Source of the DNA: Persephonella sp.
GTDB lineage: Bacteria; Aquificota; Aquificia; Aquificales; Hydrogenothermaceae
DNA length: 33,204 bases
Reading direction: 5' to 3'
Assembly (NCBI RefSeq): GCF_027023985.1
Contig: NZ_JALVTW010000021.1
Span: forward strand, 1 to 33,204
The first letter of the stretch is position 1, and every line of letters begins with the position of its first letter. The translations under genes were made by a program, and so were the position numbers. This document shows, in pieces, positions 16,716 to 23,402 of this stretch. A model generated the notes under the pieces. The model worked only from the letters and a program-made list of their open reading frames with translations, searched no databases and was not told the origin of the DNA.

Positions 16716-17096
16716 TTACCACTCTGTTGGGATTTTACCCATCATTCTCAAACTTTCCTCAAATGGCCCCATATATTTCATTGCAGTTATCATTGAACCT
16801 TTAAATTTTAGTTTTTTTGTAAGCATCGCTGCTTTAGGACCCATCTTTCCTGTTGCAAGAGTTTTCCAGTCTTCAGGTGTTGCCCACATCTCAAAATCAT
16901 ATTTCATGTCCGGTGCAAGTCCTGATTCAACCACTTCCCCTTTTTCTACCTTTACATATACAGGAGGCTGGTCTGAACCTTCTATGTAGTATTTAATTGT
17001 TGCATTAAATTTTTTGAGACCATCTTTAAGCTTTTCATTCTTGTTCCATTCTTCAGCATAGGCCTTTATCCATTCTTCTGATAAAAACTTTGGCAT
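16716..17096 (-). CDS. SCP2 sterol-binding-like domain protein
   Basis: A 126-residue soluble protein made almost entirely of an SCP2/sterol-carrier-like fold. It has a helical N-terminus, a beta-rich middle (ATIKYYIEGSDQPPVYVKVEK...), the PEDW segment and the KLKFKGSMITAMKYMGPFEE C-terminal helix typical of SCP2-domain proteins. Bacterial members are thought to bind hydrophobic ligands, but the ligand here is unknown. AAAGGAG precedes the ATG. It lies 43 bases after the DUF2173 gene, with a GC hairpin in the gap, and upstream of the sigma-54 activator, so it likely belongs to the same regulated unit. Confidence 0.82.
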   Translation of the reverse strand: MPKFLSEEWIKAYAEEWNKNEKLKDGLKKFNATIKYYIEGSDQPPVYVKVEKGEVVESGLAPDMKYDFEMWATPEDWKTLATGKMGPKAAMLTKKLKFKGSMITAMKYMGPFEESLRMMGKIPTEW

Positions 17097-17115
17097 CTTA
17101 AAACTCCTTTAAAGA

Positions 17116-17130
17116 GGGGCTAAAAGCCCC
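17116..17130 (-). terminator. Intercistronic GC hairpin (attenuator or partial terminator)
   Basis: GGGGC-TAAAA-GCCCC forms a 5-bp all-GC stem with a 5-base loop between the DUF2173 gene and the SCP2 gene. On the minus strand it is followed by TCTTT and then by the SCP2 ribosome site. It resembles the terminator at 19869-19885 but has a weaker T tract, so partial termination or mRNA 3'-end protection is likely. Confidence 0.5.
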
Positions 17131-17139
17131 ATAGATTTT

Positions 17140-17466
17140 TTATTGGGAAAGTAATGCTTGGAATACTTCGTTAAATGAAACTTCATCATTTTTTACGAAA
17201 ACACCTACATTACCTGCAACACATACAGAATATTTTGGTCCTGCAAGTGCCCATCCTTTAAGTGGTGTCCATTCCTGCCCTGAAAATGCTGTGTATCCAT
17301 CTGTTTGCATTTTTGCCATTGCGTTATTAGCAGCACACATTTCAGCTGCCATTGCTGCTTCTTCCTCGGAAATATCTCCTTCAAATGCTGCAAGTGTCCC
17401 ATCATCATTAAACTGTCCTGCAGCAAAAACACCTTTTATTCCTAATAATTTTTTTAAGTCTGCCAT
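17140..17466 (-). CDS. DUF2173 (Roadblock/LC7-like) family protein, copy 2
   Basis: A 108-residue small soluble protein with the style of DUF2173: LLGIKGVFAAGQFNDDG...GDISEEEAAMAAEMCAANNAM, EWTPLKGWALAGPKYSVCVAGNVGVFV. It aligns along its whole length with the gene just upstream (17489-17815) with a one-residue offset, about 47 identical positions by hand count, so the two arose by tandem duplication. The conserved AGNVGVFV block is shared. The family is predicted to have a Roadblock/profilin-like fold and has no established function that I know of. The ATG has GGAGG upstream; the gap to the first copy is 22 bases. Confidence 0.8.
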   Translation of the reverse strand: MADLKKLLGIKGVFAAGQFNDDGTLAAFEGDISEEEAAMAAEMCAANNAMAKMQTDGYTAFSGQEWTPLKGWALAGPKYSVCVAGNVGVFVKNDEVSFNEVFQALLSQ

Positions 17467-17488
17467 GATAATTACCTCCTTTTTTGAT

Positions 17489-17815
17489 TTATGGCATTAT
17501 TGTTTCCCAGATTTTGTCAAAATTTGCCTTGTCTAACTCCACAAAAACTCCAACATTGCCTGCTATACATGCTGCATATTTCCCTGCTGCAACTGCGAAT
17601 CCCTGAACAGGGAAAAATCCTTCTTTTCCTGTATACTCTGTCCATCCTTTTGCCTGCATGTTTGCTACAGCTTTGTTGGCTGATGCCATCAGTGCTGCAA
17701 TTTCAGCGGCTTTTTCTGAAATATCTCCGGCATATGCAACAAGATTTCCATGATCATCATAAATACCTGCTGCAACAGCTCCTGGTAATTGCATAAGTTC
17801 TCTTAGTGTTGCCAT
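17489..17815 (-). CDS. DUF2173 (Roadblock/LC7-like) family protein, copy 1
   Basis: A 108-residue small protein, paralogue of the next gene, opening MATLRELMQLPGAVAAGIYD and containing GDISEKAAEIAALMASANKA and CIAGNVGVFVELDKANF. It is the promoter-proximal gene of the run that includes its paralogue, the SCP2 protein and the sigma-54 activator. GGGAGG at 17824-17829 precedes the ATG. A strong sigma-54 promoter lies 40 bases upstream, so expression is expected to be switch-like and dependent on an enhancer-binding protein. The biochemical role is unknown; a scaffold or ligand-sensing role is only an analogy to Roadblock folds. Confidence 0.8.
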   Translation of the reverse strand: MATLRELMQLPGAVAAGIYDDHGNLVAYAGDISEKAAEIAALMASANKAVANMQAKGWTEYTGKEGFFPVQGFAVAAGKYAACIAGNVGVFVELDKANFDKIWETIMP

Positions 17816-17854
17816 AATTAAAACCTCCCAGTTTGATGTTGTATTTTATTAAGA

Positions 17855-17869
17855 GCAACAACTGTGCCA
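17855..17869 (-). promoter_or_regulatory. Sigma-54 (RpoN) promoter for the DUF2173 operon
   Basis: On the minus strand the sequence reads TGGCAC-AGTTG-TTGC followed by T, an exact match to the -24/-12 consensus TGGCAC-N5-TTGC with correct GG-to-GC spacing. The predicted start is near 17843, leaving a leader of about 28 bases that contains the GGGAGG site. Confidence 0.88.
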
Positions 17870-17923
17870 AAGAGAAATTCTTATAAAAATCAATAACTTA
17901 TAAAAATTAGATAGAATTTTGCA

Positions 17924-17972
17924 TGTTGCACATCGATTAAATGTTGCAACAGTGTTGCAACATTCCTGCAAC
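17924..17972. promoter_or_regulatory. Enhancer-like (UAS) cluster with two TGTTGCAACA palindromes
   Basis: Two identical 10-bp perfect palindromes TGTTGCAACA lie at 17942-17951 and 17953-17962, centres 11 bp apart (one helical turn). They are flanked by half sites TGTTGCA at 17924-17930 and TGCAAC at 17967-17972. The palindromes centre about 104 and 115 bp upstream of the predicted sigma-54 start, a usual distance for an activator-bound enhancer. The Fis-type HTH activator at 15070-16652 is the obvious candidate binder (inference). Confidence 0.75.
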
Positions 17973-17985
17973 CTGTGGATTGTTA

Positions 17986-17991
17986 TATAAT
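17986..17991 (+). promoter_or_regulatory. Probable -10 box of trpS
   Basis: TATAAT lies 32 bases before the trpS ATG and would start transcription near 17998, just ahead of GGAGG at 18006-18010. The -35 region is poor and abuts the TGTTGCAACA cluster. Confidence 0.4.
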
Positions 17992-18017
17992 TTTTCCAAA
18001 CATACGGAGGTTGAGGA

Positions 18018-19274
18018 ATGAAAAAGATTGTTAGCGGAATGAGACCCACAGGAAAACTACATCTGGGGCATTATCTTGGTGTTATAAAAAACTGGTTAAA
18101 ACTTCAGGATGAACATGATTGTTATTTCTTTGTTGCAGACTGGCATGCTTTGACAAATAAATACAAAAATACAGAAGATTTAAAAGAAAATATAAAACAG
18201 ATGATTATAGATTGGCTTGCCTGTGGAATAGACCCTAAAAAAGCAACTTTGTTTGTCCAGTCCGGAGTAAAACAACACTCAGAACTGGCCTTGCTATTTT
18301 CTATGATTACACCAAAAAGTTGGCTTGAATTAAACCCTTCTTATAAAGACTTGAAGTTTAATCTTTTCTATCAGTATTTAAGGGATTTCTTACTTGGGAA
18401 ACAGGTAAAGATTAATCAGGCTCCACCTCCTGAAAGTTTTGATGAAGCTCTGGAGAAAGCAACAGGAAAACAGAAAAATAAAATATTTGAGGAATACCTG
18501 AGAGAAGCTTTTCACAGGGCTTTTTATAACCAGAAAGGTATTAATTTTGAATATTTAAAAGAAGTATTAATTAAATTTGGGATAAATAAAAAAATTGTGG
18601 AAGAAGCCATTGACAATCTTGAAAAAGGAGATGTGGGTAAAGATATAGATACCCTCGGTTTTTTGGCTTATCCGGTTCTGCAAGCTGCTGATATTCTTAT
18701 TTATAAAGCGGAAGGTGTGCCTGTCGGTGAAGACCAACTTCCTCATATCGAACTGACAAGGGAAATAGCCAGAAGATTTAATAATCTGTATGACGAAATA
18801 TTCCCTGAACCTGAGGCTATACTTACAGAAGCAGCAAAGCTACCGGGAATAGATGGCAGAAAAATGTCTAAATCCTATAACAACGCTATCTATCTTTCTG
18901 ATAGTGAAGAAGAAGTAAATAAAAAAACAATGCAGATGAAAACAGACCCGCAAAGAATAAGAAGAACAGACCCAGGAAATCCAGATGTTTGTATAGTCTA
19001 TGACTACCACAAGATTTTTACTAAAGATGAAAATCTACTTAAAGATATAGACCAAAAATGTAGAACAGCAGAAATCGGTTGCACAGATTGTAAAAAAATA
19101 CTGGCAGAGAACCTTAACAAATTTTTAGAACCTATCAGAGATAAAAGAAAAGAAATTGAAAAAGATTATGAAAAGTATGAAAAATTCTTCATTGAAGGAA
19201 CTTTGAGATGTAGAGAAATAGCAGAAAGCAATATGAAAGAAGTTAGAAAGGCTATGAGACTTTATGAGATTTAA
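18018..19274 (+). CDS. trpS: Tryptophanyl-tRNA synthetase with predicted [4Fe-4S] motif
   Basis: A 418-residue class I aminoacyl-tRNA synthetase charging tRNA-Trp. HLGH at 15-18 and KMSKS at 282-286 are the ATP-site signatures, and LQAADILIYKAEGVPVGEDQ (221-240) is the TrpRS-specific core. It is longer than the usual ~330 residues because of an insertion at about 111-208, rich in charged helices, between the first and second halves of the Rossmann fold. The C-terminal domain has C325, C348, C355 and C358 with spacing C-x22-C-x6-C-x2-C. This is identical to the iron-sulfur motif described for Thermotoga maritima TrpRS. GGAGG precedes the ATG. Confidence 0.96.
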   Translation: MKKIVSGMRPTGKLHLGHYLGVIKNWLKLQDEHDCYFFVADWHALTNKYKNTEDLKENIKQMIIDWLACGIDPKKATLFVQSGVKQHSELALLFSMITPKSWLELNPSYKDLKFNLFYQYLRDFLLGKQVKINQAPPPESFDEALEKATGKQKNKIFEEYLREAFHRAFYNQKGINFEYLKEVLIKFGINKKIVEEAIDNLEKGDVGKDIDTLGFLAYPVLQAADILIYKAEGVPVGEDQLPHIELTREIARRFNNLYDEIFPEPEAILTEAAKLPGIDGRKMSKSYNNAIYLSDSEEEVNKKTMQMKTDPQRIRRTDPGNPDVCIVYDYHKIFTKDENLLKDIDQKCRTAEIGCTDCKKILAENLNKFLEPIRDKRKEIEKDYEKYEKFFIEGTLRCREIAESNMKEVRKAMRLYEI

Positions 19275-19281
19275 AACTTGT

Positions 19282-19287
19282 TTGACA
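19282..19287 (+). promoter_or_regulatory. Possible -35 box for the Uma2 gene
   Basis: A perfect TTGACA lies 45 bases before the Uma2 ATG, but the -10 at proper spacing (CATAGA or ATAGAA) is weak. Confidence 0.25.
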
Positions 19288-19331
19288 AAGGAATTACAAA
19301 ATACATAGAAATTATTTGAGTATAAAAAGCA

Positions 19332-19868
19332 ATGTTAGCTGAGAAATACTTACCCCATTACACTTACGAAAATTATAAAAACTGGGAAGGCAGGTGGGAA
19401 TTAATAGAGGGAATTCCATTTGCTATGTATCAGGCCTATCCTGTTAATAATCAGCTTTTAAGTAATAATATCGCCTGGCAGCTGGAAGAACTTTTAAAAA
19501 GCTGCGAAGAATGTAAGGCTCTTTTACCTGTTGACTGGAAAATTAGCGAGGATACCGTTGTTCAGCCTGATAATTTGGTGATTTGTTATCCTATTGATGA
19601 TAAGCCATATATAACAAAGGCCCCATCTATAATTTTTGAAGTAATTTCAAAATCAACACAGGAAAAGGATGAGAAACTGAAATTTGAAATTTATCAGAGG
19701 GAAAGGGTTAAATACTACATTCTGATATATCCTGATGAAAAATTTGCAAAGGTTTATGAACTTATTAATGGAAAATACACAAAACTAATAGATGCAACAG
19801 ACGAAGTAGTGAAATTAAATCTGAAAAACTGCTCAATTGACTTTGATTTTTCAAAAATATGGCAATAA
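19332..19868 (+). CDS. Uma2 family (DUF820) PD-(D/E)XK nuclease-like protein
   Basis: A 178-residue protein with the pattern of the Uma2 family. The N-terminal YTYENYKNWEGRWELIEGIP opening is followed by NNIAWQLEELL. The putative nuclease residues lie in VVQPDNLVIC (Asp) and IIFEVISKST (Glu and Lys in ExxSxS context), then YYILIYP and AKVYELINGKY. The family is widespread in multiple copies in cyanobacteria and some thermophiles, often near mobile DNA; its role is not established. No clear ribosome site precedes the ATG. The gene lies between trpS and the bidirectional terminator at 19869. Confidence 0.88.
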   Translation: MLAEKYLPHYTYENYKNWEGRWELIEGIPFAMYQAYPVNNQLLSNNIAWQLEELLKSCEECKALLPVDWKISEDTVVQPDNLVICYPIDDKPYITKAPSIIFEVISKSTQEKDEKLKFEIYQRERVKYYILIYPDEKFAKVYELINGKYTKLIDATDEVVKLNLKNCSIDFDFSKIWQ

Positions 19869-19885
19869 AGGGGCATAAAGCCCCT
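19869..19885. terminator. Bidirectional intrinsic terminator between the Uma2 gene and gapA
   Basis: A 6-bp stem AGGGGC/GCCCCT with a 5-base loop ATAAA lies in the 22-base gap between two convergent genes. Ts follow on both strands (CTGTTTTAT on plus, TTATT on minus). Confidence 0.8.
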
Positions 19886-19890
19886 CTGTT

Positions 19891-20898
<1,008 letters not shown>

Positions 20899-21006
20899 TT
20901 ACTTCCTCCATTTTTTTGTTTTACCTAAAAATTTTAACATTTTCTAATGATTGCTCTATACAAGAATTAATTTAATGACTTTTGTGGAATAATGGAAGTT
21001 AAAGTT

Positions 21007-22317
21007 TCAAAAGATATTTTTAAGAATTTCAATAACTTCTTCCATTTTCATGCCACGGGAACCCTTTATAAGCACTATAGGATTTTTATCTTTATGTTTT
21101 AAAATTTTTTCTGCTATCGCTGTTTTATCTTCAAAATAAAATGCAGGTATGTATTTTTTTGCCCTTTCATAAGCCCATTTCATCTCTTCTCCATAAAAAA
21201 TTGCAAGGTCTATATTTTTCTGACCAATATATTCTCCTATTTCTGCATGTAATTTTTGGGATTTTTTGCCCAGCTCCAGCATATCCCCTAAGACAGCAAT
21301 CTTAAATCCTTGAAGGCTGGATATAGTATCAATTGCATTTTTTACAGATAACGGGTTTGCGTTATAGGTATCATCAATGACTTGAATATTTCTGATTTTT
21401 ATTAATTTTCCCCTTCCTTCAGGCATCTGGAATTCAGACAGATTTTCTAAAGCTCTTTCAATATCCATTTCCAGATATTTCAAAACAGCTGCTCCTATGG
21501 CAGTATTATAAACAATAGCTCTATTAATAGCAGGAATTTTTATTTTGAAAAACTTATTATCTATTTTCAGAATACCTTCTGTTCCTTCAAAATCTATTTT
21601 TATACCTTTTATATGGATATCTGCATTTTCCTCAAAACCAAAGGTGATTTTTTTGCCAAGATTATAATACTTCAACAAGGAATAAGGCAAAATTGCAATT
21701 TCTCCACCTTCAAAAATTTCCCCTTTACCTTTTATAACTTCTTCCAATGAACCAAAGACTTCAGTATGACCGTGTCCTATTGCTGTTAATATTCTGATTT
21801 CCGGTGTGGAAATCTCAATCAATTTTTTTATATCTCCTTTTTTCCTTGCTCCAAACTCAAAAATTCCAATCTCGGTATTTTCAGGGATATTGGCAAGAGT
21901 AAGAGGAACTCCTATCTCGTTATTATAATTTCCCGGAGTGCTGTATGTATTGAAAAACTGAGACAATAAAAATCTCAAAATTTCTTTAGTAGTTGTTTTT
22001 CCACTGGTTCCTGTTATGCCTATAGCAATTTTTAGCCTTTCCTTTTTGTAAACACCAACTTTTGTAAGGGCTTTTAGGGTGTCATCTACCAGAATTCCTC
22101 CATCAATATTTTTAGCTATCTGGGTAAAATATCCTGTAGCACCTTTTTTAATAGCATCTTCAATAAACTGGTGCCCATCAAACCTTTCACCTTTAATAGG
22201 AACAAAAAACATATTTTGGTTTATTTTTCTGCTATCTATACAGAACTTGTCTACTTTTCCTTTAGGGTTTCCTATTAACTTTCCATTTACAACTTTTGCA
22301 ATTTCTTTTATTTCCAT
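21007..22317 (-). CDS. murF: UDP-N-acetylmuramoyl-tripeptide--D-alanyl-D-alanine ligase
   Basis: A 436-residue cytoplasmic Mur ligase adding D-Ala-D-Ala to the peptidoglycan precursor. The ATP loop GTSGKTT is at about 103-109, followed by NYNNEIGVPLTL and EFGARKKGDI, both typical of MurF, and the C-terminal block DDTYNANPLSVKNAI. A reading from TTG at 22326 is three residues longer, but a TATAAT box lies immediately before that TTG. The ATG at 22317 preceded by GGGTGA is preferred. The rest of the mur/fts cluster is not nearby, as is common in Aquificota where operons are dispersed. Confidence 0.95.
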   Translation of the reverse strand: MEIKEIAKVVNGKLIGNPKGKVDKFCIDSRKINQNMFFVPIKGERFDGHQFIEDAIKKGATGYFTQIAKNIDGGILVDDTLKALTKVGVYKKERLKIAIGITGTSGKTTTKEILRFLLSQFFNTYSTPGNYNNEIGVPLTLANIPENTEIGIFEFGARKKGDIKKLIEISTPEIRILTAIGHGHTEVFGSLEEVIKGKGEIFEGGEIAILPYSLLKYYNLGKKITFGFEENADIHIKGIKIDFEGTEGILKIDNKFFKIKIPAINRAIVYNTAIGAAVLKYLEMDIERALENLSEFQMPEGRGKLIKIRNIQVIDDTYNANPLSVKNAIDTISSLQGFKIAVLGDMLELGKKSQKLHAEIGEYIGQKNIDLAIFYGEEMKWAYERAKKYIPAFYFEDKTAIAEKILKHKDKNPIVLIKGSRGMKMEEVIEILKNIF

Positions 22318-22326
22318 ATCACCCAA

Positions 22327-22355
22327 ATTATAAATTGATTTTCACTGGCAGTGAA
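22327..22355 (-). promoter_or_regulatory. Promoter of murF
   Basis: On the minus strand TTCACT (22355-22350) is followed after exactly 17 bases by a perfect TATAAT (22332-22327). Transcription would start close to the ATG at 22317, giving an almost leaderless mRNA. Confidence 0.5.
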
Positions 22356-22356
22356 A
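22340..22356. promoter_or_regulatory. Inverted repeat TTTCACT-GGC-AGTGAAA in divergent promoter region
   Basis: Two perfect 7-bp arms with a 3-base centre sit midway between murF and the site-2 protease gene. They overlap the -35 and spacer of the murF promoter and the spacer of a possible plus-strand promoter (TTGATT at 22335, TAATAT at 22357, 16 apart). The position is right for a repressor acting on both genes; no known regulator is recognised. Confidence 0.45.
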
Positions 22357-22395
22357 TAATATAAAATATCTGAATAAAATTTGAAGGTAGAAGAA

Positions 22396-23076
22396 ATGGA
22401 TTTTAACATATTAGAACTTATTTTTATGGTTCCTGCACTGCTATTTGCAGTTATAATACATGAATTAGGGCATGGAATTATAGCCTATAGACTTGGAGAC
22501 CCTACCCCAAAAATCTCAGGAAGATTAACATTCAATCCAATTCCACATATAGACCCCCTTGGTTCAATAATACTACCTGCATTACTACTTCTTATAAAAG
22601 CACCGTTTTTGTTTGGATGGGCTAAACCTGTTCCTATTAATCCTCTAAACTTCAAAAAATTAGGATATCGCAAAGGTATGGCAATAACTGCCTTTGCAGG
22701 ACCCGGAATAAATTTTGTAGCTGCTGTTTTTTTCGGTGTTTTGTATCAGCTTTTATCTTCACAGTCTGTTTTGGTTTCAATGGCTTCTATTTTCGGAGTG
22801 GGATTTATAAGGTCAATTATCTTCCCTATTTTAATCTTTCTTAAATATTCTGTAAGTATTAATGTAATCCTTGCTATTTTTAATCTTATTCCTATTCCAC
22901 CACTTGATGGTGGAAGAATATTGATGAGCCTTTTGCCTCCTCATCTTGAGAGGAAAATGGAACCCCTTGAACAATGGGGCTTTTACATAGTGATAATATT
23001 GCTTGCTGTTGGGGCTTTGAATTTTATTATTATTGCCCCTTATAGATTTTTTACAACAATTTTACTGGGAAGTTGA
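22396..23076 (+). CDS. Site-2 protease family (M50) intramembrane metalloprotease
   Basis: A 226-residue inner-membrane protein with about five to six spans. The zinc site HELGH is at 22-26 in the first span and the second ligand motif is PPLDGGRI at about 168-175. Compact size and lack of a PDZ domain place it with the Rv/YwhC-like group of M50 proteases rather than RseP. Substrate is unknown. A TTG at 22381 would add five residues, but only the ATG at 22396 has a ribosome site (AAGGTAG) at proper distance. It is divergent from murF, and feoA follows 92 bases later. Confidence 0.9.
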   Translation: MDFNILELIFMVPALLFAVIIHELGHGIIAYRLGDPTPKISGRLTFNPIPHIDPLGSIILPALLLLIKAPFLFGWAKPVPINPLNFKKLGYRKGMAITAFAGPGINFVAAVFFGVLYQLLSSQSVLVSMASIFGVGFIRSIIFPILIFLKYSVSINVILAIFNLIPIPPLDGGRILMSLLPPHLERKMEPLEQWGFYIVIILLAVGALNFIIIAPYRFFTTILLGS

Positions 23077-23168
23077 TTTAAATCATTTGAGAGTCGTTTT
23101 TTCTGTTTTATCATAGGCTTTAGTAATTGAGATTGAATATAAATTAAAATTGGACAGGGTAAAGGAAA

Positions 23169-23402
23169 ATGAAGCTGGCACAGATGAAAGAAGGAACAAG
23201 ATGCAGAATAAAGGAACTGAAATTCCCACCTGAGATGAAGAAAAAGCTTCTTGAACTTGGACTTTTTCCAGGACAAATTGTTGAAGTAGTTCAGGACGCA
23301 CCTTTTGGCGGACCTGTAAAAATAAAGGTAAAGGATTACTGCCTCGCTTTACGAAGAAATGAAGCGGAACTAATAGAAGTAGAGGATTGCAATGGAGAAT
23401 AA
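23169..23402 (+). CDS. feoA: Ferrous iron transport protein FeoA
   Basis: A 77-residue SH3-like cytoplasmic accessory protein of ferrous iron uptake. It shows the pattern MKEGTRCRIKEL, then LLELGLFPGQIVEVVQ and the closing LALRRNEAELIEVE typical of FeoA. AAAGGA precedes the ATG. Its 3' end overlaps feoB by 11 bases, so translation of the two is probably coupled. No clear Fur box was recognised in the 92 bases upstream. Confidence 0.93.
   Translation: MKLAQMKEGTRCRIKELKFPPEMKKKLLELGLFPGQIVEVVQDAPFGGPVKIKVKDYCLALRRNEAELIEVEDCNGE

Noticed and set aside
17924-17972. The TGTTGCAACA copies as a short CRISPR or REP-type repeat
   Set aside because: Units are only 10 bp with one base between, in a promoter-upstream position next to a sigma-54 promoter; a regulator-binding array explains them better.
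22318-22326. TTG start of murF at 22326
   Set aside because: A TATAAT box directly abuts it, leaving no room for a leader or ribosome site; the ATG at 22317 fits better.
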